Assembly: GCF_023159225.1 (NCBI RefSeq)
Contig: NC_063168.1
Coordinates: 59,251,398 to 59,315,397, forward strand
Origin: Perognathus longimembris pacificus
Taxonomy: Eukaryota; Chordata; Mammalia; Rodentia; Heteromyidae
Length of the DNA: 64,000 nucleotides
Direction of reading: 5' to 3'
Numbering within the stretch: the first letter of the stretch is position 1; each line of letters starts with the position of its first letter. The notes under the pieces are model-generated. The model saw only the letters and a list, made by a program, of their open reading frames with translations. It had not been told where the DNA came from and did not search any database. A program made the translations under genes and the position numbers. Below are positions 45,951 to 61,140 of this stretch, one piece after another.

Positions 45951-47126
45951 GGTCATCTGGGAGGAACTATACAGTCTCAGAGGCTAACAAGTTAAGCCCC
46001 ATAGAGAAGACCTTCATTGTTGAAAATCCATGTGAGTGACTTGATCTTGGTCTCTTCCTTCCTTCCTATTAGGACATGTGGGTGTTTCAGTGGTTGCCAG
46101 GAATTGCCAACACCCATAAGTTGGAGATGTGATAAGTGCCAGCAGGATAGGGTTTCCTCTTCAGACCCAAGCACCTGCCCTTTCTTCTTTACCCTGATAC
46201 CAGGTACCTCCCCATGAGGCCTCGGGTTGTCCTACTCCACTCAACAGAACAATTATTGCATAGCCACAGACAGGATGCTCAGACCCTTGATTAAACCACT
46301 CACCAAGGGTGCTTTCCTCCTTACAATTTATGGGTCCCATTAAAAAAAAGAACTTGAGAAGATAGAGCAGTTGTTTTTTGTTGCGCCTCATTAGTTCTGA
46401 GGTTGTGCTGGCAGTAGAGATCAGAGTACCAAATGTCCATCTAACCGAATCTCTGGTAAGTATAAAGCTCCCTGGGTCGAGAGGAGACCCTTCCAGAGAG
46501 TCTGGGAGTCTCCAGGTGAGGGAAGGAAAGAGAGAGGAAGTGGTAAAAAGAAGGACTGAACAAAGGCTACTTCTGTGCCTTAACCCAGGAAGAGAGGTCC
46601 TGGGAATCCAATCTGTCAGATCCAGGGCAGCTAGAGCATGGAGATGCACAGGGCTCCACTCCTGGCCCCGCTGTGTGTCAAGGGAAGTGGATAAAGGGCA
46701 GATATGCTGACTTCCTGTCACTCTACACCCACTTTCCACACCCCTGGGGACACCTTTCACTTGGCAGACCCCACTTACAGACACAGCACAGGAGAGAGAG
46801 AGAGAGCAAAGAACCTATGCCCATTGTAGGTCCAGCCTTGGTGTTTTTCTGACATCCTCCTAAGAACAGAACCTGCACAAAGTGAGTATCAGAGTTGATG
46901 TTGTAGGGAGACAAAATAATGCAAATAGTTTTACCAAAGATAATATCACATAATATCACATCATATCACATCTGCATGTCATCGTGTAAGTGCGTCCTTA
47001 GAAAAGTGAATATAATAAAAACCCAGGACATTTGGTTGGAAATTGGAGGCTCTCTAGCAACCCTGTGTAAATTTTTATACAAGCCCTGTTTTATGAGTTA
47101 TATAAAATGTTATAAAAATAAATAAG
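45951..47126. other. intron, unassigned
   Basis: Contains the longest open frame outside repeats, 207 codons on minus at 46784-46161. It has no domain, signal peptide or splice pattern that I recognise. Confidence 0.5.
46941..46970 (+). repeat. 10-bp tandem repeat, three units
   Basis: TAATATCACA, TAATATCACA and TCATATCACA in direct succession. Confidence 0.85.
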
Positions 47127-47327
47127 GGGCTTGGAATATGGCCTAGTGGTAGAGTGCTCGCCTCGTATACATGAAGCCCTAGGTTCCATTCCTCAACACC
47201 TCATATATAGGAAAAGACAGAAGTGGCGCTGTGGCTCAAAAGGTAGAGTGCTAGCCTTGAGCAAAAAGAAGCCAGGGACAGTGCTCAAGACCTGAGTTCA
47301 AACCTCAGGATAGGCAAACAAAAAACA
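47127..47327 (+). mobile_element. IDL-Geo-type SINE with expanded tail
   Basis: The ID-like arm has TATGGCCTAGTGGTAGAGTG and the right arm GGCGCTGTGGCTCAAAAGGT, with GAGTTCAAACC. The A-rich tail has grown into a GAAA microsatellite of about 115 bp. Confidence 0.88.
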
Positions 47328-47422
<95 letters not shown>

Positions 47423-47446
47423 AGAAAGAAAGAAAGAAAGGAAAGA
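47328..47446 (+). repeat. GAAA microsatellite
   Basis: About 28 GAAA units with two GAA interruptions, grown from the A-rich tail of the SINE at 47127. Confidence 0.95.
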
Positions 47447-48000
47447 ATAAAATAGAGAACAAAAGAGGGGGGAAAAAACACACGAGTTTCCACCAATCAC
47501 AAGCAGATCATAAGATCATGTGACCATGATGAGTCTTTGTATTTTTAACTGTAAAGGATGTAATGATTTATAGTGTAATGAAACCTTCCACTGACACTCA
47601 GAATCAGCATCTCAAGTCCTGAATACTCAGGTGGAGGCATTGCTGCACCTTTAGACCAAGCACTATGGTCGACTCATAAGACTGGGTCTCTCTGCCCCCC
47701 CTCCCTGCCCCCACTTTCCAGTCACTTGCAATTTTCTAAGGAAGTCAGCCATATAAATACCTAATAACACTTTGAGGCAGAAGTGCTGCCATGCTCAATG
47801 CAAAGTGTGCTACAGAAGCCCAAGTGAAAGGAGCCTTCATCAAGGGGGAGAAAGTCAAAGGTGGGGTGGCAAGATCTACATCCCCACTGTTGAGAGGTGA
47901 AGGATCAGTGCAAGTATTCCCCCAGGGGCAGGAACCCTAAATCAATGAATGGTGACCCACACATTGCCTACAAGTCTCACAGGGAGCACACTGTCTAAGC

Positions 48001-48367
48001 ATCCAAAAAGAAGGAAGAGGAGGAGAAGGAAAAGGAGAGAAATGAGAAGGAGAAGTGAGAAGCAAGAGATGGTTGAGGAAGGGAAAGTGAAGCAAGTACA
48101 AGAAGAAGGAGGAGGAGAGAAGGATAAGGAGAAAGAAGAAGAGAAGTGGGAAATGGAAGAGAAGATGGAAGAAGAAGGAGGAGGAGGAGGAGAAAGAGAA
48201 AGAAGAAGAGGAGGAGGAGGAGGAGGAGGAGGAGGAGGAGGAGGAGGAGGAGGAGGAGGAGGAGGAGGAGGAGGAGGAGGAGGAGGAGGAGGAGGAGGAG
48301 GAGGAGGAGGAGGAGGAGGAGGAGGAGGAGGAGGAGGAGGAGGAGGAGGAGGAGGAGGAGGAGGAGG

Positions 48368-48445
<78 letters not shown>

Positions 48446-48830
48446 GAAGGAAGGAAGGAAGGAAGGAAGGAAGGAAGGAAGGAAGGAAGGAAGGAAGGAA
48501 GGAAAGAAGAAGGAAGAAGAAGAGGAAGAGACAGGAAATGCAGAGGAGGAAGAAGAGAAAGAAGTGAAGAAAGTAAAGGGAAGGAAAGAGGAGAATGAAT
48601 AAGAAAAGAAGGAAGAAAAGATGAAGAGGAGGATAATGAGGAAGAGAAAGAAGAGTAGAATAAGAGGAGGAATAGAAGAAGAAGAAGAAGAAGAAGAAGA
48701 AGAAGAAGAAGAAGAAGAAGAAGAAGAAGAAGAAGAAGAAGAAGAAGAAAGAGAGGAGGAGGAGGAGGAGGAGGAGGAGGAGGAGGAGGAGGAGGAGGAG
48801 GAGGAGGAGGAGGAGGAGGAGGAGGAGGAG
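48001..48830 (+). repeat. polypurine block of GGA, GAAA, GGAA and GAA repeats
   Basis: About 830 bp, almost purely A and G on +. After an imperfect purine-rich lead (48001-48166), 48167-48531 is 365 bases without a single pyrimidine. It comprises GGA repeats (48208-48369, about 54 units), GAAA (48370-48443, about 19) and GGAA (48444-48503, about 15). After a mixed part comes a second pure-purine run of 157 bases at 48674-48830, with GAA (about 25 units) and then GGA (about 26 units). Long open frames on both strands here are simply repeat translations. Confidence 0.97.
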
Positions 48831-48844
48831 TGTGGTGGGCCACC

Positions 48845-49300
48845 TGTCTGGCATGCATGAGGTTCTGATAACATGTTAAACACCTCAATTTCACTATCAG
48901 AGAAATGCACAAACAGCAGTGAGATGCCTTTCGTTAAAAATAAAAACTATGATAATACTTGAGGTTGGCCAGGATGTAATAGGAAGGACATGCACATATG
49001 AACACAGCTGGTGAAGAGTATAAATTGGATTAACTTCTAGAAAGCAATTTGGCAATATGTATCAAGAGCTTTTGAATGTTTATACCTTTTGAGTCAATAA
49101 TTCCACTTCTGGGAATCTATCCTATGAAAATAATCCAAAATACAGGCAAAGGATTTTGCTCAAAGATAGCCTTCAAAGTATTATTATAAACAGACATACA
49201 GCCCAATCACTGAATAATGTTTAAATAAATTGATAGTACATGCCACACTATTGTAGCCATCCAAAAGCCCTTAGAAAAGCTTGTGATATTACCTTAACTA
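48845..49300 (+). mobile_element. ancient LINE-1 3' fragment
   Basis: Contains CACTATCAGAGAAATGCA, GAGGTTGGCCAGGATGT, AGCAATTTGGCAATATGTAT and AATTCCACTTCTGGGAATC, the recognisable remains of an old mammalian L1 ORF2/3' region. It lies directly right of the polypurine block. Confidence 0.75.
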
Positions 49301-49340
49301 TTTTAAGGCCTATATATATGTGACATAACTATATACACTT

Positions 49341-49557
49341 ATTTTGTTTTGTTTTGTTTTGTTTTGCCAGTCCTGGGCCTTGGACTCAGGGCCTGAGCAC
49401 CGTCCCTGGCTTCTTTTTGCTCAAGGCTAGAACTCTGCCACTTGAGCCACAGCGCCACTTCTGGCCATTTTCCATATATGTGGTGCTGGGGAATTGAACC
49501 GAGAGCTTCATGTGTAGGAGGCAAGCACTCTTGCCACTAGGCCGTATTCCCAGCCCC
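49341..49557 (-). mobile_element. IDL-Geo-type SINE, antisense, with target duplication
   Basis: Reverse right arm GCCACTTGAGCCACAGCGCC, reverse ID-like arm ending in CAGCCCC, and a TTTTG-repeat tail. A 14-bp target duplication, AACTATATACACTT, lies at 49327-49340 and 49558-49571. Confidence 0.92.
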
Positions 49558-50039
49558 AACTATATACACTTCTAAAACATAGGCAGGAGAGTTAAAGATA
49601 CATCAGCTGAGAGGTGGAAATGGCGGCCCTTAAGTGAGAGGATTTGGGGTGTCATTTTTTGTTTCTTTTTACCCTGTCTTCAAACCTTAGCCAACAGACA
49701 TCTATTTTTAGAATAAAGGAAACAGAAGAATTTACATGACCTGTTTGGGAAATGACAAGTGATTGGTATGTGGAACGCTCGTGTGTCTATGAAGATGTGT
49801 TTGTGAATACACAGTGTGAATACACACTACACCACTGAGATTATCCCATAGGCTGAGGATGATTTTACAGGTTCTGGAGTTTGCTTGGCATTTTCTATGG
49901 TACACTGGAGCGAGAGCAATAAAGTCCCAACTGTGTTTAATTCTCACTTATGATAATGCTCAGAGGGGAGAAAAAAAATGTTTTGGAGAGGAAGTCACCA
50001 AGCAAATGTGAGGAGAACTTTAGTCCTAAATAGCTATTT

Positions 50040-50345
50040 TAGTCTATTTTTATTCCTATAACAAAATGCCTAAGGCAGGAGTCTTTATCAAGAAAGAAGG
50101 TTTACTTCCTTCGCAGTTTATTTAGGTCACAGCTAGAAGTCCAAACAGCCTGAGGAAGACTCTGGTGAGGGGCCCCCTTAGCTGCCTCACTGGCCAGAGC
50201 ACTTGAGTATCTCTGCCTGTGTGACCTCTTTTCTCATAATGCCAGCGGCATACAGTCATGAGGGATCCACTCTACTGCCCTAATCTAACCTCAACAGTTC
50301 CCAAAGGCATCACTGCAAACACAGTGGGGTTCAGGTTCCACAAAT
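50040..50345 (+). repeat. ancient interspersed repeat, family not assigned
   Basis: The pattern TTTTTATTCCTATAACAAAA, TCTTTATCAAGAAAGAAGGT, TCCAAACAGCCTGAGGAAGA and CATGAGGGATCCACTCTACT resembles a common ancient mammalian interspersed repeat whose name I cannot give with certainty. A comparable stretch occurs at 51335-51560. Confidence 0.45.
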
Positions 50346-50597
50346 CGATTCAAAGTGGAAATACTAGAGCTGCCCAGCCCTGGTTGTTACAAGTCTCAAG
50401 CAGCAGGTATCTGTCTGTCCTGGCCTGTCTTTGATTCCTGGGACCCAGTACCCAGCACCCCCCGAAAAACCTGCACAGTCAGCACCCCCAGGAAAGTGCA
50501 CACCTTCCCCAGACCAGATTATGAGCAAAGCGGTTTACCTCTCGGCTTCTCATAGGACATGATCAACAAGTGGAAATTGGCACACAGGATTAAAACT

Positions 50598-50725
50598 ATG
50601 AAGGGGACTGCTGATGGTTCACGCTTGGAATCCTACCTACTCAGGGGGTTGACACTCGGAGGATTACAGTTTGATTGGCAGGAAAGTTTGCTAGACTCCA
50701 TTTCCAAAAATAAACAGAAAAAAAA
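50598..50725 (+). mobile_element. old SINE left arm
   Basis: A diverged left arm (GGTTCACGCTTGGAATCCTA, CTACTCAGGGGGTTGACAC) ending in an A-rich stretch that served as target for the next SINE. Confidence 0.6.
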
Positions 50726-50734
50726 CCTATAGAG

Positions 50735-50945
50735 GGGCTGGGGATATGGCCTAGTGGCAAGAGTGCCTGCCTCATATACATGAGGCCCTGGGTTCGATTC
50801 CCCAGCACCACATATACAGAAAATGGCCAGAAGGGGCGCTGTGGCTCAAGTGGCAGAGTGCTAGCCTTGAGCAAAAAGAAGCCAGGGACGGTGCTCAGGC
50901 CCTGAGTCCAAGCCCCAGGACTGGCAAAACAAACAAACAAAAAAC
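50735..50945 (+). mobile_element. IDL-Geo-type SINE, well preserved
   Basis: This is the best-preserved copy here. The ID-like arm GGGGATATGGCCTAGTGGCA and GGTTCGATTCCCCAGCACC is followed by a right arm with GGCTCAAGTGGCAGAGTGCT, and then an AAAC tail. The target duplication CCTATAGAG lies at 50726-50734 and 50946-50954. It was inserted into the tail of an older SINE. Confidence 0.92.
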
Positions 50946-51334
50946 CCTATAGAGTAAATTTGATGCCTTATCTATTAAAATGGGCTTTGTGTCTCTTTCT
51001 GCTATTGCCTATCTTGCTCCTGTGGGTTAATGTGAGTATTTGGCACTGCGCAGGGGTAGGGAAAAAGGTGAGTTTTCCTGATGTATTTCCCTCTATATCT
51101 ATGCGTTTATGCAGAGAAACTTTGTCTTCAGCTATCTTGCAGATGAGTGGCGTATTTTCCTCTCTGTAAGAAATAGAGTGGAGATGATCAGACCACAGAA
51201 CTACAAACAACAAGCACCCAAAATGGGTTAAAGAATTGAGAAATTGGTCTAAAGCTATGCTGGGACGTTGAGCAGGGCAAGGCCTCAGCTCACTCTGTGT
51301 CTCAGGCTGGAAGGGAGTTTCACAGAGTATACGA

Positions 51335-51560
51335 GTTTACCATCACCTATGTAATAAGCTACCACGAACGCGATGGCTTACGACAATGAAGTGTATTCCC
51401 TCATGGTTCTGGAAGACAAGAGCCTAAGATCCATTTCACTGAGCCTGTGGGAAGAAGTCCGAAATCACATTTTCATTGGCCAGTTCCAAAGGCCTGCTGG
51501 CTGCCCAGCAGAGCTGGCTGGCTTCTGTTGTCCTGCCTTGTTTAGCGTCTCCAGGCCTGC
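51335..51560 (+). repeat. ancient interspersed repeat, family not assigned
   Basis: TATGTAATAAGCTACCACGA, GCGATGGCTTACGACAATGA, CCTCATGGTTCTGGAAGACA and AGATCCATTTCACTGAGCCT are typical of a widespread ancient repeat. It is not coding, despite a short open frame. Confidence 0.45.
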
Positions 51561-51704
51561 TACCATCCTGGGTCATGCTCCTCTCCCTCCGTGCTCACCC
51601 ACACTTCAGTCCTCCTGCCTCCTGCTCCTTACTTAGACTCTTCCCAGCCTCTCTCAAGGACCTCTGCGACCACCCTAAACCCCATGGATTAGCAGTCGGA
51701 CCCT

Positions 51705-51875
51705 TCTGCCTACAGCTACTAGGGCACATAAGTAGGAGGATCAATGTCTGAGGTCAGCTCCAGGGAAACCACAAGACCCTACTTGGAAAACAACAACAAC
51801 AACAACAAAAGGTTAAGAATATAAGTACCATCCTAGTAGGCATGAGGCCCTGAGTTCAAATCCCAGTACTGCCTC
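51705..51875 (+). mobile_element. SINE-like fragment with internal CAA run
   Basis: GCTACTAGGGCACATAAGTA looks like a B1 middle region, ACCCTACTTGGAAAAC like a B1 end, then a CAACAA run (51789-51808), then a tRNA-like end GAGTTCAAATCCCAGTACTG. Assignment is uncertain. Confidence 0.5.
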
Positions 51876-52395
51876 CCCACTGATTTTGCACCAGGGTTGA
51901 GGAAAAGCTCTCCATGGACGAGTCCTCAATCTGAAGAGTCTGGACCATCCTGAGCTCTGAGGAGGGTGGGATGGGATGGACAGACACTTCGGGTACGAGG
52001 TAGCATGGGGATAGAGGAGAGGGTAAGGCAATCAGGCTAAAGGTTGTCACACCAGGGGCTGAGCTGTTCATCTCCACAGGGGCCACGACCTCCCCAACAC
52101 CCATTAGGAGTCCAAGAGCCAGAGGCACCACACTAATCCTCCTCCTTCCCTGCCCCCGCCCCTTGGCGCACAAACATGGCCATGCATGAGAAACAGTCTC
52201 AATCTCTGCAACATGCAGAGACTCCAGGTGTCACAGAACTATTCATGATCCTAATGCATTGTTTTTAATACAAAAATTAGTGTCTGCTAATGTGTTCTTT
52301 ATAAATTGCTCCTCTCTACTCCCCCCTGGATAATACGATTTATCAAAGAATTTCAGAGCTGGAACAAATCTGAGCATCCACATCCCTCCCTTCAG

Positions 52396-52642
52396 ACAGG
52401 AACCGGTGGATCACAGCTGTAATCTTAAGCTATTCAGAAAGCTGAGATCAGAGGATCACAGTTCAAAGCCTATTTGGCTAGAAAAGTCCAAGAGACTTCA
52501 TCTCCAATTAACCAGCAAAAAAAAGCTTTGCTAAGGGCATGGCTTAAGTGGTAGAGTACCAGCCTTGAGCACAAAAGCTTGGCAAGAGCATGGAGTCCTG
52601 AGTTCAAACTCGGGCACTAACCAATTTTTATTTAAAAAATAA
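52396..52642 (+). mobile_element. dimeric SINE, diverged
   Basis: GATCACAGCTGTAATCTTAA, GAGGATCACAGTTCAAAGCC, GGCTTAAGTGGTAGAGTACC and GAGTTCAAACTCG, with an A/T-rich tail. Confidence 0.8.
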
Positions 52643-53334
<692 letters not shown>

Positions 53335-54199
53335 TAGAAGGGGCTTTCCCCACCATTCCCTAGCCCCACCCATGTCCCCATGTCCCTCCGTGGCCCGCAC
53401 CCCAGGCAGATGAGCTTCGATGGCCTTCCTGGCATCTGGTGACACTTGTGACTACTCGCCTAGCAACATATCTCATTCAGCTTTCTAGAAACAGCACGGC
53501 CCTCCATGGTCTGTGGCCCATCAAGATCTTATGAGTCAAGTGGTCTGATCCTTAAGGCAAACGGGAAATATGCAAGATGAAATCAGACCCTGTGACGTGA
53601 CCTTCGAAGCTCTTTAAGCCCACACTTACCCCTCATTTTTCTAAGCCCTATAGCATTCAGCTACCACTGGCCTCTCTCATCACCCAGGGGGCCCAGAACC
53701 AGAACAAATGTCCCACCTCCAGACACATAGGCCTCAAGACCTTATCACTAACCTGCAAGAAATTTTGCAGATATCACCTAGACCTTCCTTGAGAATTTGG
53801 AAAAAGAATTTTATTTATTCTCATTTAAAAGAAGCAATAAGGACTTCCCTTTTCAGTCCTTAAAAACTTTATCTTTATATAAAGATTTCAAGGGTGGCTT
53901 CCCGATGAGAATGGAATCATGGTCTGTGCTTACATCAAAACCTGGTGAAGAGGTTCCTGGAAGTGCTTTGTTGGTCTGTCACTATTTTGTGACAGAGTTG
54001 TCACAACATGCCTGGTAAAAATGCACGTGGGCCGCCCACAGTGCCCTGGGCATCCATCCGCCTGTGTGTGGCTCTTGTGCGTTTCTCTAGTTTAATTTGT
54101 GTTTGCAGTCTTCCCTGCGCTGCCTCTGAACTGTGTGATTTTCGCAATTGCCTTTTGAGTGATTTCTGATATCCACTTTCTAGCTGGGATACAGGTCGA

Positions 54200-54320
54200 A
54201 CGGGCCATGTCCCGATTCGCAGTTGGGAAAATGAAGGCACAGGGAAGGTAATTAATTTGTTCAGGGTCACACAGCATGATTGGGTTAGAGCTGTGATTCT
54301 ATCACTATAGCCTTTGGGAC
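54200..54320 (-). mobile_element. MIR SINE relic, antisense, in ALK intron 6
   Basis: GAAAATGAAGGCACAGGGAA, TAATTTGTTCAGGGTCACAC and AGCATGATTGGGTTAGAGCT match a reversed MIR. Confidence 0.6.
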
Positions 54321-56579
54321 CCAGCCAATGACTGTGGGTTCAGGGCACTTTCCTACCCCTTAGGAGTTGGCCCTCATGGATTTTTGAGGGCTGGCTTTCA
54401 GTTTCAGAACTGCCCAACTCAGGTACCAGAGGTCAGGAGCTTGGGGCCTGGCAGCCTTTTCCACCACATCTGAAAGGCTTCTCTGCCCAGCTGTCAGAGT
54501 GACACCGCCACCCTGGAGAACGCTGCCACAGAGTCCTTTGCTGCAGAAATCCGAAACCAATTGGCAGGAGGAAAGTCCAACCCAAGAAGTTATTCTAACC
54601 TTCTCCCACTCTGATCTTGGCAGGACTCTTAGCAAATATCCTCTCCCTGACTTCCGTGCCTCATTCCCTCTGACAACCTGGAAATTCCCAAGAAATGCCC
54701 TTGACATTCCCCAGAAAAAACAACTGGGGCCTCTGCTGCAGGCCAGGAGCCCTCTTCAGGGAATTGCCTAGCTCCTGGCCACCAAGATGCTGGGTGATAC
54801 CATCAAGTCCATCTCACACGAGAAAGCTCAGGAGGTCGTTCCACGATTCAACTCTGACTTGTGTCTGAGCAGTGCACAGGCTCAGTCTGGTGCCATAGCC
54901 ACTGTGTACCCCACTCAACTGAATGTGCAGCGTGTGGCAGTGCTGAGAACTAAATCCAGCTACACTTTACGCAAGTGTCCAGGACAAAGGATTCGGGAAG
55001 GACCAGGGAAGCCCAGAAGGCTCTGCTGCTGCCCTTCTATGGAGGAGGGAGAAGGGACAGGCTTCCGTTCCCCTCTCCTGGAACACAGTATCTGTCAACA
55101 CCTCTGCATTTCCAATTTCAAATATTTCTGAATCCAAACCAGACCTTGTACCCTACTGAGATATGTCCTGGAAATTCCCCGCACATTCTGACCAAGGACC
55201 TCAAGGGAATGTTGTTCCCTCAGAAAGGGAGTCAGATCCCCACTCCAGTCCCCAGTGGGTCACTAGCTCATTGGGCCTTGCAGGCCAATCATTTCCCCTT
55301 CCGGGGCTTAATAATCTCATCTCTTTTGTGAGGATACAAATCTCATCTGTCTTGGCAGGCCAGAAAAAAAATGATTTTTTTTCACAGTTTATTTCTTCAT
55401 TGCAAAATGAAACACACTGGTTGTAAAATACTGGAGAAAAAAAAATCCAGAAAAAAAAAAGTATGCACAGGAGAAAATACTATTGCCATAACCCTCCCTT
55501 CTCAGACATTCAGAGATAGCCATAATATTTTGATGTATTTCTTCTAGTGTTTTTTCCCCCATGACTCCATATTTTCAAGGAAATGGATCCCACGTATTTA
55601 TCAAAAATGTTAGCACAGTTGTCACACAGGAGGTAGTGTCATTTGGCCTGGAGTTTACACTTGGCAGCTCCCGCAGCTGAGGTCACATCACTTTGACTCT
55701 ACCGATTTGTCTCTCTTAGAGTGGAATCAGGTGTCATAATTGCCAAATGCCGTGAGATTGATTGACCCCACACACAGCCTGACTCACCAGTGAGCCAATG
55801 AAATGCCTGGCTATCCCCCAAGAAGGGGGCCATTTAGAGTAATGTTTGTCAAACATGGAGGGGGCACAGGGATTGAATGGAGAGCTTGCTAAAAATGCAG
55901 ATTCAGAATCAGCTGGCTGAGTGCAGCCTGAGATCCCACGCTTCTCAGTTTCACGCGCCATGTGGATACACCAGTCCCTGGACCCCGTTTCTGAGTACCA
56001 AGGTAGTTAGAGGACTCCCTCTTCTCTCGTGTCATTCAGCAAGTAAACTTGGAAGTCCTACACTATGCCAAGTACTCAGTCGTGGTCCCTAGCAATGGTT
56101 TCCTATATTCTGTCAAGACCCAAGGGGGTCTTGATTTGGGCAACCACCCCCACTAGCTCTTTTCCAGAGTGGCTGCTTATTGAGCTCTCTGCCCTGATGT
56201 GCTTAAAAGAATGAAAATCCTCTGAACTTCCTGCTCCCCTTTAATGTGAGTCTCATAGATTGGCCATTGACCTGCCCAGCTATCTTGCCTGCCACTTCTC
56301 CCTTGATTCAGTCCATCACAGAGACATGGGGCTTTGCACCCCAGTTCACGCTGGGTCCTCTGGCAGCTAGGATAGAGATGCTTCCAGGAGATGTTGATGA
56401 CTTCCCTCATTCCTGTCCCAGTGGAAGACAGAGGCAGTGCAGCTACCCAAGCCATCCCCAAGAGAACTCTGCAGGGCAGGGCCAACGGGCTGAGACTTAC
56501 CCTAGCTCTGTCATTTATGAGGTGTTTCCACACCTACTTCCTTATTTTGTCTGAAGGTCTGTGCTCTGAATAGACACTT

Positions 56580-56690
56580 ATCATCTTTCATTTTATACAA
56601 GAGGAACCTGAGGCTCTGGAAAAGGAGGTAATTGGCCTCAGGTCATACCGCCAGGAAGTGGTGAGGCAGGGACTGCAACTCAGTGTCAGA
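56580..56690 (-). mobile_element. MIR SINE relic, antisense, in ALK intron 6
   Basis: TATACAAGAGGAACCTGAGG, GTAATTGGCCTCAGGTCATA and GAGGCAGGGACTGCAACTCA match a reversed MIR. Confidence 0.65.
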
Positions 56691-58147
56691 AATCCCATTG
56701 GTACCAGTACTCGTAAGTCTCACCCATAAGGCTTAGTTCTCCTTCCACCTGTGGATGGGACCAGGAGAAGGAGATAGACTGTGCTGCGCAGTTCGGCCTT
56801 GCCTCCCTGCTCACCAGCCCATCATGCACCAGGATCTTCCCTTGTGGACCTCAGATTTTCAAGCACACTTGTGAAGGACACTTTGTGGAAGGTCACTTCC
56901 ACACACCAGTTTGTTTCTGTTCTGCAAAAGAAGTGGATGTTAGATCCCTCGAGGGGGGGAGTAAAAAATAAAACAGAAAGATCTCCTTTGCTTTTGGATT
57001 TTTAATCAGAGGAACATGCAGGGCTTGGGGGGGAAATGATTTCTTCAGGGGGGTATAAATGGGAAACGAGGCTCAACATCAGTGACAGCCTGTTTTAATT
57101 TATAATTCTGCCTCTGTGTGAAACGCGTGGAGAATCAGGGGGAAATGAGTAATAATTCACCAAGGTACTGTCACAGCCAGGAAGCGTTGGGGCACTTTTT
57201 GTCAGCCTACTGCTGCCAAAGGCTGAGACAGGAAGGACGTGGAGAGCTGTGGGTCTCAGCTAGGAGAGCTCTTTCCCCTTGTGTGGAGATGTAGTCCTGC
57301 TTCTTCACAGCTCGGCCTGGAGCTGTTGGGTACTGTTGAAATAGCCTAGAATGACTGCCTAGCTCTTTGGGATGGGGGCCTTCCTGGAACCATGTTAGAG
57401 GAAGCTGATGGAAAGTGAGCCCTCTTCAGCCCTCTTCTTTCTTCCTCCCCCTCTGAGCAGTGGGGAAATATGTGGCCTAGAGAGGTGAATGTGACCTCCT
57501 CAATGGGACCTGAGCTCAGACTAGTATGAGAAAAGGATTATGGATGCTTTCTGCTGAGTCAATAGGTTCTGTGGAGGCCTTCATAACTGGGACTGTCATA
57601 TCCAGATAGGTGGTTATGCTACAGTGACAAACCAACCCCACACTTTTCCCTGACCCCAGTGTGAATGGCTTCAAGATGGATGCCTTCAGAAATCATTATA
57701 GCACCTGAGCAGTGAGGATGCGAGTAGGAAGGGCCTCTGCTCCCCACAAGCACTTAGGGACCCAGGCTAGCAGGGGTCCCACCAACATCACAGCAGAAAC
57801 AGTTCTTCAGTCACTCTAGCAAGAAAGAAGAGTCAAGATTTATACAAGGCCTTTCACCTCATGATCTCTGTCCAGATAAGACCTCTGTCATTTCCACTCA
57901 TGTTTCACTGCTCAGAACTAGTCAGATGGCTTCTCTTAACTATGGGTAAATGAAGAAGAGCAAGTGGAAGGTTTGGGGTGACAGATATCTCTGTAGACAG
58001 GGATGCGTTGAGAGACCCAAACCAATCCCCTCGCAGCTGAAAATCCCTCTGTGTTCCCACCACAGTTCTTCTGATGGCCATTGGGAATGTGTTCTGGCAA
58101 GTCATACCTTGAGTTTCCCCAGATCACATTTATGGTGGTCAGTATTA

Positions 58148-58285
58148 TGAGCACAGACTGAGAGGCAGATGGTCTGGGTTCTAGTGCTGAGTGACCCTCT
58201 AGCTATCTGACCTTGCTCAGGTTACCTACCATTTCTGAGCCTCTGCTTTGTCATATATAAAACTAGGCTGACAATACCCACGCTG
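58148..58285 (+). mobile_element. MIR SINE relic in ALK intron 6
   Basis: GGTCTGGGTTCTAGTGCTGA, TAGCTATCTGACCTTGCTCA and CTGAGCCTCTGCTTTGTCAT match MIR clearly. Confidence 0.7.
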
Positions 58286-58382
58286 TGGAGTAATTAGTAG
58301 TAGTATTTTATTTTACAAGGATCAGGAAATTGTCATCCAACTCATCTACAAGCTAGGGCATGGCGTAGGGACTTCGTTATGA

Positions 58383-60918
<2,536 letters not shown>

Positions 60919-61032
60919 TAGATGCTATGGTATCCCACACCCAGAAAACATAGCCCGGTGTTTTAGGCCAACTGCAACCACCAGCATAGTTAAGATTCTT
61001 TGTGCAGAGAATCTTACCCTTAAACACTAATA

Positions 61033-61140
61033 CAAATGGCACTGTGGCTCAAAGTGGTAGAGCACTAGCTTTGAGCAAAAAATCTCAGGGACAGTGCCCA
61101 GGCCCTGAGATCAAGCCCCGTGACCACCACCAATAATAAT
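61033..61140 (+). mobile_element. right arm only of the local dimeric SINE
   Basis: Begins in TGGCACTGTGGCTCAAAGTG and reads through to GAGATCAAGCCCC. The left arm is missing. The tail is an AAT-rich microsatellite. Confidence 0.78.

Noticed and set aside
47937..48912. Very long open frames (up to 322 codons) on both strands, rich in Ser/Pro/Leu or Gly/Arg/Glu
   Set aside because: They are translations of GGA, GAAA, GGAA and GAA repeats, open in several frames at once. They are not genes.
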